Shown: positions 18,967-27,593 of the stretch, one piece after another
How the letters are laid out: each line of letters starts with the position of its first letter
How positions within the stretch are numbered: position 1 is the first letter of the stretch
Source of the DNA: Megalonaias nervosa
Taxonomy: Eukaryota; Mollusca; Bivalvia; Unionida; Unionidae
Assembly: GCA_016617855.1 (NCBI GenBank)
Contig: JAECUM010001810.1
Coordinates: 62,001-126,000 of the forward strand
Length of the DNA stretch: 64,000 bases
Reading direction: 5' to 3'
The notes under the pieces: model-generated
The model's database searches: none
The model's input: only the letters and a program-made list of their open reading frames with translations
What the model was told of the DNA's origin: nothing
Position numbers and translations under genes: made by a program

Positions 18967-21900
18967 ATGCAGGAATTATCCGCAATTGAACATTCTGGAG
19001 CTAGATTTGATCTTGACAGACTGCCGAAACACAAATTTAGTTTTTCGATGCAAGATCTAGCTTTAACGAATAAAGATATAACAAAACGTATCCGTGAAGC
19101 CAAAAAGGAATTTCGCGACGATGGTGCGGCTCATGTGTGGTCGACATTCAGAATTGAAAATACTGTTAATGTGATGAATGACAAACGAGGAAGAGAGATT
19201 ATTGACTACCTTGTTCAGAAATATTTTATTTTAATAAAATTTATTGTAAAGACAGACGATGACACTTGGATTATTCGTGACAAACGTGATTCTGTCCACA
19301 TGCAGTCAGGAAATAATATTGTTCTTAGTAAAAATTCCAAACCAGGAATACTGACTGCTATTGACAAACCATATTACGAACGAGCATATCCTGTGACTGC
19401 GGTTGCGTACGCGGTATATCCGTTAAATAATAAACCTAACGTTGGGGATCTCAAAGCCATGAAATTGTCATCACTGACTTCGTCAAGAATAAATTGTGTA
19501 GCTGAACGGGTTACAGAACACTTCACAAACGCGATACGCGGAAACGGTTTAACGGATTTACGACATGAAAAAATAAATATGTGGGCAGAAACAGTTAAAG
19601 ATACCGGAGCGTCCATCATCGACGTTGCAGAGCTGGGAAAGAAATTAAAATTCCCAATAACAGTGAAGACTTTAACTGGAGAGATTTTGTACAAACCAAA
19701 ATATAAATCAAGAGGAGCTTCGATAGATATTATTGATCATAACGCACATGCATGGACTGTGGCAGTAACAATATTTCCACGAGATAGAACGGTTAAATTT
19801 TATAATGGTCATGTATTCGATGCTATCAGAAATATCAGTAAAATTGACCCTGTATCTGTTTGGCTGTTTCAGAGTTCGGAATATGATTATCATGATCAGT
19901 TTGTACGGTCTAATGGTGAAGAATTTCTCCACGAAGAAATGAAAAATCTTGCATTAAAATATACCTCTGATGATATTAAGGTTGGACAATTACTTAATAA
20001 CTGTTTACCGTTCCATCAATTGCTGCTCACTACGCTCAGGAGAAAAATTCATGGAAACCGACACGATTGGAATTTCTTGAAGATGTCCAACACAGTTGTG
20101 TGGAATACGGACACGGTGGATTGTGGAATACTAAATACGATTATAATGACGTTATCTCAGTTGATATGGTAGCGTGTTATCCTGGAAGTCTTCTTGGATA
20201 CGGAGAATGTTCTGAATACTTTAAGAGATTTGGACATCCGACATACGAGATGACCAGAGTTGCGATAAACGGACCTTTACCAGATTTTGACTTAACCGGA
20301 TTCGCCTGTATAGAGTTGTTCGAGTTTTACGAGGATCTCCATCCGATTGTTTATGCGTGGTTTGGAAGACATTTTCAGAGTGACGTTGGTCTCCAATAGT
20401 GCTAATAAAGTACATGCTTGATGCTGGAATTTTAATGTCGTTGAGCGTGAGTGAAGCAATTATATCATACCGTGTGCAGAAACAAGTTTGGTTGCCAGAA
20501 CCGGATGTATTTAATATTAATGATGCTAGGAGAGATTTTCCTAATCCTGAAGATGATATTGTTAAAATTACTAATAGTATACGTGAATGCAGGAAAGAAA
20601 GTGATGAGAAATTTGCAAAAGATCTCGGCAGAAAAATAATCGGTAAATTTACGCAAGGAGGATCATATGATCATAAACGAGTGTGTACAAGATTAATCAT
20701 GGACTATGCTGAACTCGATTTTATAATTGCTGATACAACGGAGAAAAACACATTTATAAGTCGAAGTAATGCTTATTTATCAGACGGAAGTAAATTAGGT
20801 ACAATTGTGAGCTATACTGATGGCGAGTCACCGCAGTTTACTCATTTAAGATCTTCGATGCTAGAGTATGTTTCGATAAATTTATTATCAATGATAAACA
20901 GATTTCCTCGTTATACAGTCAGTGTCGTGACAGTTTCATTTTATATAAATAAAAAATATGCGGATTTGTTAAAACAATTGCATATTAACGATCATGCATC
21001 ATGGGGCGAATGGAGAATAAAACGTGAAGATATAATTAGTTATTCTGAATCTGCCGATGTTGAAATTGCGAAAACATATTACAAGAATAATCAAATATCA
21101 GAATTGTCATCGACAACTGCGCTGTTGCCATCTGTATATGATCCTGTGGCTAGACATAAAACCGTTTATCTTAATGGGTGTGGTGGTTCAGGTAAAACAA
21201 CATGCGCGATTGAATTATTTAATAATTGTTCTGACATGATTGTTTTGACACCGACACATAAACTCGCCAGGGAAATAAAAGAACGAGGAGTAAAATCATG
21301 TACATATCATAGTTTCTTTAGATGGTGCGGAGACGCATGGACTCCATCGCGGATGGGTGAGAAATACATTCCTAAAATTATTATCTGGGACGAGATATGC
21401 ACGGTGTCGCTAGAGGTATTAAAAATATTTCTTGATTGGCTGTTATTAAAGAATACTGCTGTGATAATGTGTGGCGATCATGGTCAACCACCACCTTTCA
21501 TTGGATCGTCTCCACATGAGTGGCTGAAAACATTTGTAGATTATTACGAAGAAATAACTGATGACCATAGAGCTATTGATAAATCACTAAAAGAGTTTAA
21601 AAAGTTAATAAGACTACAGCCAGATAAAATACAGTGTGAGATAATGCGTAAAGTAATTCCAGAAACTTCTATGAATGATTTTTGGACTTTATGGAGACCT
21701 GCTGATTTGATAGTTGCAAGTAGAAAAATAGTTTGCGATACACTTCAACAACAATTATTTACGTTACATAAAGAAAATTTTCAAATCTACCTGTACCTTT
21801 GTGTTATCGCCCAGCAGATACTCGACGACAGAATGTTGATGTTGAGATTCCTGGTGGTGGAATACAAAATGTTGTGTTAAATGATATTGTTTTAGTTGTT

Positions 21901-22422
21901 GTTGATGTTGTTGAGAGCGCGTTGAGCATGAATAAATCGCCATGGACGTTAGGATACGCTATAACGATTCACTTGTCACAGGGATTAACTATTACCGATA
22001 CAAGTATTTGGATTGTCGATGATCGTATTGAGTTGTCAAATTTAATTTATCTTGCAGTGTCTCGAGTCAGAAGAATATCTCAACTGGGCCGGGTTATCAT
22101 GGATTGCGTAATAACCGAAGAAATTCCTGACAACTTTGTCGATATCAATAAAAAATTAGCGAGTTATAAACAGTGTGACAAAAAAATTAATCGCGACTTT
22201 GATATGGATGCTGAATTTATTATAACACTAAAAGCACAACAGAATAATCATTGTGCAAGTTGTAACTGTAATATGCTGTGGCAGTACTCGATTAATAATC
22301 CAAGACAATTTACCGTTGATAGAATTAATAGTAGTCTTGGTCACACACGCAAAAATGTGATGCTGACCTGTCTTGAATGTAATCGACGTCGGGGAGCTGG
22401 ACACCCTGGTGCAAGTTTATAA
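18967..22422 (+). pseudogene. Gene L: PolB-SF1 helicase-HNH fusion, disabled
   Basis: About 1,150 codons. N-terminal domain (residues ~60-370) with INCVAERV and DHNAHAW. PolB palm: motif A SVDMVACYPG (~398), motif B-like KDLGRKIIGKF (~550), and the motif C region VVTVSFY (~654), where the catalytic Asp seen in E2 (ATDSFY) is replaced by Val. Then a superfamily 1 helicase: Walker A NGCGGSGKTT (~737), motif Ia LTPTHKLA, Walker B IIWDEI (~805), motif III CGDHGQPPPF, and late motifs TIHLSQGLTI and AVSRVRR (~1000-1035). The C-terminus is a Cys/His nuclease-like module (CASCNCN, FTVDRINSSLGH, CLECNRRRG). One-base losses near 20,009, 20,380 and 21,785 break the frame. No 3'-5' exonuclease motif was seen. 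It would replicate the element DNA; the fused helicase and nuclease are unusual for Polintons. Confidence 0.85.
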
Positions 22423-23391
22423 AAGTGAACGCGGTGGTAATTGGGTATCCGTAGGAATTATTTGTAATTGTTCGCGTACAAATCCACCCTGAGGAGCAGT
22501 TGAATCTAATCTGTAGATTGCGGGTCTACCTGTGGACCTTACCACGCTGGAAATTTTATGTGTGGTCACACTCCAGATAGGACCAGTTGCTCTTTTTTTA
22601 CCTCCTTCAAGTTCACCAGGTTCATATAAATATCTTACGGTCACATTACCTAGTACTGGTTGAGAGGAAGATTTGCGTTGTATTGGTATATATTTTTTTG
22701 TGATCGCATTAGAAGGTTTCATAGAAGTTGCACGAGTCACTTCGTTGTTTAACGCAGCTATCACGCTCGGTAACCTTGCAACCCATTCACGAGATCTCTC
22801 CATGGACTTAAAGTCAGTGGATATTTCCCTCGCGTATTGGTATCCAAATAACCGCTCAGCAAGTGTTCGATTAAATCGTTCAACGATTGCCTAATCACGA
22901 TGAATTTCAGTGTGTCCTAGTCTGATTTTAACGTTATGTCGCTTCATCAACGATGATACTGCACCAAGAAATTCTTTGCCAGGATCAACCTGTAGCAGTT
23001 GTGGACATCGTAGACCACCACGTTGATAAATTCGTTCAAACGCAGATGCAACTTCAGTTGCTGTTTTAGTTGATAATGGTTCTGCTTCTTTATATCTACT
23101 TGCAACGTCAACGACGGTTAACGCGTATCTGTATGTGTATTGACGTCTGCCAGTTTTAATGGTATCGTGTGGTAAAAATAAAATATCTGCTTGATGAACT
23201 TCATTAGGAGTACTGACATCAAAATGTGCATACTGAATTTTTTTAGGTGGTCGTAGATAAATTTGCCATATTGCCTGTCGTGCTAACCACGCTGCAGCGA
23301 CATCACGTGAGACTTTTGCTAGTTCAGCAAGTTTACTAATCGCTGCTTTACCTCTCCAATATCCTCTTGGGCTATAATAAACAGATTCCAT
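22417..23391 (-). pseudogene. Gene M: rve-type integrase with one internal stop (E1)
   Basis: Starts at MESVYYSPRGYW (23,391) and runs 324 residues in a single frame interrupted only by TAG at 22,891-22,893, where E2 has Gln in IHRDQAIVE. Catalytic D-D-E: Asp in HQADILFLP, Asp in QVDPGKEF, and Glu in IVERFNRTL (34 residues between the last two). The N-terminus carries the helical WLARQAIWQ segment typical of Maverick integrases, and the C-terminus an SH3-like VRYLYEPGELEGGKK module. No reverse transcriptase is nearby, excluding a retroelement. The enzyme inserts the element DNA and makes the short target duplication. The 3' end overlaps the end of gene L by 6 bp, convergently. Confidence 0.88.
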
Positions 23392-23413
23392 TATTATGAT
23401 AATAATCAATTGA

Positions 23414-23917
23414 TTAATTACCAGCCCCTAACATTATTTTACCTTTCATACCAGCTTTTATCAGAAAAGCAGCTAACCTTTCTCGAAGTGATTTATCTTT
23501 TACATTATTTATGGCATGAATTAATTTCATATCGGCGAGATGTCGTTGTTGTAAGTCGTTACTTTTATACGCGACATCATGAATGTGACACGCTTGATCA
23601 ATTGCGTTTATTGGATACTCTCCAGGTTTTGGTTGGTCTTGGATATCGAGTCGGATATCAAGACGAGTTCCAGGACCACAATAATTATATCCATGAAGAT
23701 GTTTCTCACCAGGATACTTTGCCCATGGAGCTCCTGGTAATTTACCTAACGAAGCAGCGATATCTCCACCTGTCTCTGTTGATGAAATAAATTTGTATTT
23801 GTTTGTACTACATTTCACACACTTGCCTGTAAGTGCACGCCTGTTATTTTTTGTTATTATTGTCGTTAATCCAGTGGTGGACGTGGGTGCTCTACATCGA
23901 ACACAATATAAATCCAT
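23414..23917 (-). CDS. Gene N: zinc-ribbon / phospholipase A2 protein
   Basis: 167 residues, intact. The start is set at MDLYCVRCRAP, shared with E2. Residues 5-40 form a zinc ribbon (CVRC ... CVKC). The PLA2 part follows: calcium-loop YNYCGPGT and the catalytic dyad region DQACHIHDVAY with His-Asp and a disulphide-type Cys. This is the type of PLA2 found in parvovirus VP1 and in some adintovirus-like genomes, where it helps virions breach endosomal membranes. An internal virion enzyme is the likely role. It is divergent from the ATPase gene, only 11 bp apart, so the two probably share a promoter region. Confidence 0.85.
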   Translation of the reverse strand: MDLYCVRCRAPTSTTGLTTIITKNNRRALTGKCVKCSTNKYKFISSTETGGDIAASLGKLPGAPWAKYPGEKHLHGYNYCGPGTRLDIRLDIQDQPKPGEYPINAIDQACHIHDVAYKSNDLQQRHLADMKLIHAINNVKDKSLRERLAAFLIKAGMKGKIMLGAGN

Positions 23918-23928
23918 ATTATTATTAT
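23918..23928. promoter_or_regulatory. 11-bp divergent start region N / O (E1)
   Basis: The two ATG codons face away from each other with only ATTATTATTAT between them; E2 has 12 bp at 26,078-26,089. Promoter and 5'-UTR elements must lie inside the opposing coding regions or transcripts must be nearly leaderless. Confidence 0.45.
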
Positions 23929-24594
23929 ATGGATATAATTGACTTCTCAGCGACACGAAAACAAGAGCCAGTCAAACATCATCCAGCGCTACCAAATTCT
24001 ATCAGAGCAATTATACTTGGCCCATCTGGGTCTGGTAAAACGCAATTATTACTTAATCTGATAATGCGATGGCTCAAGTGGGATAAATTATATTTAGTAG
24101 CACCATCCGTAGATGATCAACGATCTTATGAAGTACTTAAAGATTTTAATGAAAATGCAAAGTCGCTGACGTGTCCCAATGATGCTATTGATTTTATTAC
24201 CGATATCGATGAAGCTCCATCCATAGACGATCTTGATGGATGTATCAATAATCTCGTAGTGTACGATGATGTAATTCTGGATAAACAATCCAATCCAGCT
24301 CGGATATTTTCTCGAGGCCGTCACAAAAATACAGACGTGATTTATTTAACTCAGAAATACACGCAAATTCCTAAAGTGATCAGAGATAATTGTAATATCT
24401 TAATTGTTTTTAATGGAGTAGATAATTATACTTTACAAAATATTTATTATACTTGGTGTTCAGGGGATATGGACATGATTAAGTTTAAAAACTTCTTTTC
24501 AAAAGCACAAGCTATTCCGTTCGGATTTATAACAATAAATTTACATGACCCAAGATCTAGATATCGTATAGGTCTGGATAAAATCTTTGGTTAA
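23929..24594 (+). CDS. Gene O: A32/FtsK-HerA-type DNA-packaging ATPase
   Basis: 221 residues, intact here and in E2. Walker A is GPSGSGKTQLL (residues ~26-36), Walker B is NLVVYDDV (~105), and a sensor-type motif reads DVIYLTQKYTQIPKVIRDN (~135-153). This size and order match the packaging ATPases of Polintons and of large DNA viruses of the A32 family; the enzyme pumps DNA into preformed capsids. It is the last gene before the right TIR, as in many Mavericks. The start follows the E2 homologue. Confidence 0.9.
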   Translation: MDIIDFSATRKQEPVKHHPALPNSIRAIILGPSGSGKTQLLLNLIMRWLKWDKLYLVAPSVDDQRSYEVLKDFNENAKSLTCPNDAIDFITDIDEAPSIDDLDGCINNLVVYDDVILDKQSNPARIFSRGRHKNTDVIYLTQKYTQIPKVIRDNCNILIVFNGVDNYTLQNIYYTWCSGDMDMIKFKNFFSKAQAIPFGFITINLHDPRSRYRIGLDKIFG

Positions 24595-24598
24595 TTAC

Positions 24599-24837
24599 AG
24601 CAGCAGAGAGGGTGAACGACCAACGTGGAGTGACCAGCGCGTAAAATAAAGACACCATAAAAAAACCCAAAGAGTCAGAGATAAAGTAACGAGATAAACT
24701 AACCCTAGAGAAATCTCATGGTCAGTTAGAGGTTGTGGTTTAACGTTACTGACCTTAAGATTTCCTTTTCGTAGAAAGGCTTATTTTTTCATAAATAATG
24801 TCTCAAGCAAAATGGTCTGTTCACCCTCTCTGCTGCT
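24599..24837. repeat. E1 right terminal inverted repeat
   Basis: Reverse complement of the left TIR, again with the 19-bp sequence at both its own ends (24,599-24,617 and inverted at 24,819-24,837). It is followed by AAGCT, the target duplication. Confidence 0.92.
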
Positions 24838-25156
24838 AAGCTTGTTACCCCTCCGGAAGCCATGTTTCTGATTCAGTTTTAGTCTGACTTGAAATATGGG
24901 CTTCTATCATCAGTATATCGAAAGGTTCGACAATGAGCGAGATCTACGCATATTAGTGATGTAATTTTGCATCTGAGTGACTGGGCTTGTTAGCTCTTTG
25001 GAAGCTCTATTTCTGATCCAGTTTTGATCAAACTTGTTTTAATATCAAGATTTTAGATGAATTTTGAAAATGAGCAGGATCCACGCATATTAATGATGTT
25101 ATCTTGTTACCACTCTAAAAGCCATAATTCTGATTGAACTTATAATTTGTTATTGT
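24838..25156. repeat. Host tandem repeat between E1 and E2
   Basis: Two and a part diverged units of the satellite also seen left of E1: successive 'gctTGTTAcccctccggaagcc', 'cttgttagctctttggaagc' and 'ttgttaccactctaaaagcc' segments each followed by ttctgat(t/c)ca(g). Closing E1 out at its duplication restores gctaagcttgttac, which aligns with the next unit. Confidence 0.75.
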
Positions 25157-25398
25157 AGCAGGAGGGAGGGTGAACAGACCATTTTGCTGGAGACCTTATT
25201 TATGAAAAAAATAAACCTTCGTACGAAAATGAAATCTCAAGGTCAAATAACGTTAAACCAAAACCTCTGTCAGGCCATGAGATTTCTCTAATTGGGTTAG
25301 CTCATTTTCTTACATCATCTGACGCGAGTTTTTATTTTCAGGCATGTTTCGTTTACGTGTTGGTCACACAACGCTGGTCGTTCACCCTCCCTGCTGCT
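25157..25398. repeat. E2 left terminal repeat (E1-like)
   Basis: 242 bp, bounded by diverged versions of the 19-bp end sequence, with an interior closely resembling the E1 TIRs (cagaccattttgctggagac; cgtgttggtcacacaacg). Confidence 0.88.
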
Positions 25399-25402
25399 AT
25401 AA

Positions 25403-26077
25403 TTAGCCAAAGATTTTATCCAGACCTATACGATACCTAGATCTTGGGTCATGTAAATTTATTATTATAAATCCGAACGGAATAGCTTGTGCTTTTGAAA
25501 AGAAGTTTTTAAACTTAATCATGTCCATATCCCCTGAACACCAAGTATAATAAATATTTTGTAAAGTATAATTATCTACTCCGTTAAACACAATTAAGAT
25601 ATTACAATTATCTCTGATCACTTTTGCAATTTGTGTGTATTTCTGAGTTAAATAAATCACGTCTGTATTTTTGTGACGGCCTCGAGAAAATATCCGAGCT
25701 GGATTGGATTGTTTGTCCAGCATTACATCATCGTATACTAGAAGATTATTGATACATCCATCAAGATCATCTATGGATGGAGCTTCATCGATATCGGTAA
25801 TAAAATCAATAACATCATTATCTTTATCAGGATACGTCAGCGACTTTGCATTTTCATTAAAATCTTTAAGTACTTCGTAAGATCGTTGATCATCTACGGA
25901 TGGTGCTACTAAATATAATTTATCCCACTTGAGCCATCGCATTATCAGATTAAGTAATAATTGCGTTTTACCAGACCCAGATGGGCCAAGTATAATTGCT
26001 CTGATGGAATTTGGTAGCGCTGGATGATGTTTGACTGGCTCTTGTTTTTGTGTCGCTGAGAAGTCAATTATATCCAT
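25403..26077 (-). CDS. Gene O (E2): packaging ATPase
   Basis: 224 residues, open and closely similar to the E1 protein, including GPSGSGKTQLL, a Walker B of NNLLVYDDVML and the LTQKYTQ motif. It has three extra residues (around YPDKDNDV) relative to E1. It ends 4 bp from the left TIR. Conservation of both copies without a break makes it one of the least decayed genes. Confidence 0.9.
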   Translation of the reverse strand: MDIIDFSATQKQEPVKHHPALPNSIRAIILGPSGSGKTQLLLNLIMRWLKWDKLYLVAPSVDDQRSYEVLKDFNENAKSLTYPDKDNDVIDFITDIDEAPSIDDLDGCINNLLVYDDVMLDKQSNPARIFSRGRHKNTDVIYLTQKYTQIAKVIRDNCNILIVFNGVDNYTLQNIYYTWCSGDMDMIKFKNFFSKAQAIPFGFIIINLHDPRSRYRIGLDKIFG

Positions 26078-26089
26078 ATAATAAATAAT

Positions 26090-26592
26090 ATGGATTTATA
26101 TTGTGTTCGATGTAGAGCACCCACCCATACCAGTGGATTAACAACAACAATAACAAAAAATAACAGGCGTGCACTTACAGGCAAGTGTGTGAAATGTAGT
26201 ACAAACAAATACAAATTTATTTCATCAACAGAGACAGGTGGAGATATCGCTGCTTCGTTAGGTAAATTACCAGGAGCTCCATGGGCAAAGTATCCTGGTG
26301 AGAAACATCTTCATGGATATAATTATTGTGGTCCTGGAACTCGTCTTGATATCCGACTCGATATCCAAGACCAACCAAAACCTGGAGAGTATCCAATAAA
26401 CGCAATTGATCAAGCGTGTCACATTCATGATGTCGCGTATAAAAAGTAAGGATTTGCACAACGACACCTCGCAGATGTGAAGTTGATTCATGCGTTAAAT
26501 TCCATACCTAATAAATCTCTCAGAGAAAATTAGCTAGTTTTCTAGTAAAAACTGCTATGAAAGGTAAACTAGTGTTAGGGGCTGGTAATTAA
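26090..26592 (+). pseudogene. Gene N (E2): zinc-ribbon/PLA2, frameshifted
   Basis: The first 119 residues include the zinc ribbon and the full catalytic region (YNYCGPGT, QACHIHDVAY). One extra A in the run at 26,440-26,446 then gives an immediate stop. The remaining sequence to the TAA at 26,590 still matches the E1 C-terminus, with further damage near 26,525. Confidence 0.82.
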
Positions 26593-26608
26593 TTATATAA
26601 CTATCATA

Positions 26609-27593
26609 ATGGAATCTGTTTATTATTCCCCGAGAGGATTCTGGAGAGGTAAGGCAGCAATTAGTAAACTCGCCGAAGCAGCAAAAGTTTCACGTAATGT
26701 CGCTGCATCATGGTTAGCACGACAGGCAATATGGCAAATCTTCCTAAGTCCACCTAAAGAATTCATTACGCGCATTTTGATGTTAGTGTCCCTAATGAAG
26801 TTCATCAAGCAGATATTTTGTTTTTACCACACGATACCATTAAAACACGTGGATGAAAATCACGCACATACAAATACGCGTTAACTGTCGTTGACGTTGC
26901 GAGCAGATATAAAGAAGCGGAGCCGCTATCAACGAAAACAGCATCCGAAGTTGCATCTGCGTTCGAACGAATTTATCATCAAGGTGGTCTACGATGGCCA
27001 AAACTACTACAGGTTGATCCTGGCAAAGAATTTCTTGGAGTAGTATCATCATTGATGAAGAAACGTAACGTTAAAATCAGACGAGGACATACTGAAATTC
27101 ATCGTGATCAGGCAATCGTTGAACGATTTAATAGAACACTTGCTGAGCGGTTATTTGGATACCAATATGCAAAGGAAATATCTCCTGACCTCAAGGATAG
27201 ATCTCGTGAATGGGTTGCAAGATTACCGAGTGTGATAGCTGCGTTAAATGATGAAATTACTCGTGCAACTTCCATGAAACCTTCTAATGCGATCAAAAAA
27301 AAATATATACCCCGTAGCAATGGCTACGGACGACGTGAATCTTTCTCTCAACCAGTATTAGGTAATGTTACAGTTAGATATTTATATGAACCTGGCGAAC
27401 TTGAAGGCGGTAAAAAAGAGCAACCGATCCTATCTGGAGCGTGACTACACATAAAATTTCTAGCGTGGTTAGATCCACTGGTAGACCTCCAATATACAGA
27501 CTAGATTCTACAGCCCCTCAACGTGGATTTGTACGTGAACAATTGCAAATAATTCCTGCAGATACACAATTACCACCACGTTCAATTTTGTAA
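26609..27593 (+). pseudogene. Gene M (E2): integrase, several frameshifts
   Basis: Begins MESVYYSPRGFW and ends with the same SH3-like tail as E1. Frameshifts lie near 26,755 (shortened A-run), 26,850 and 27,415, plus a local insertion near 27,315-27,335. The region of the last catalytic residues (HRDQAIVERFNRTL) is intact here and shows the residue lost to a stop codon in E1. The stop overlaps the end of gene L by 12 bp. Confidence 0.85.

Larger units (their letters stand above)
8175..24837 (+). mobile_element. E1: Polinton/Maverick (adintovirus-like) integrated element, 16.7 kb
   Basis: The element is bounded by about 240-bp terminal inverted repeats (8,175-8,415 and 24,599-24,837) and flanked by the direct repeat AAGCT (8,170-8,174 and 24,838-24,842). 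Counting the final T of the right repeat this becomes TAAGCT, six bases, the duplication size usual for Polintons. It contains integrase, PolB, packaging ATPase, adenovirus-type protease, major capsid and penton-like genes, the diagnostic set of Polinton/Maverick elements. Genes A-H and the polymerase fusion and ATPase read right; I, J, K, M and N read left. Eight or more genes carry frameshifts or stops, so it is an inactivated copy. Atypical cargo: helicase fused to the polymerase, HNH endonuclease, phage-like fibre, tRNA-like locus. Confidence 0.93.

Noticed and set aside
22417..23391. Retrotransposon or retrovirus, because of the rve integrase.
   Set aside because: No reverse transcriptase, RNase H, gag or LTR; neighbours are PolB, ATPase and capsid genes, the Polinton context.
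23414..23917. Integrated parvovirus, because of the parvovirus-type PLA2.
   Set aside because: No parvoviral replication or capsid gene nearby; PLA2 of this type with an N-terminal zinc ribbon also occurs in adintovirus-like elements and is flanked here by the integrase and ATPase.
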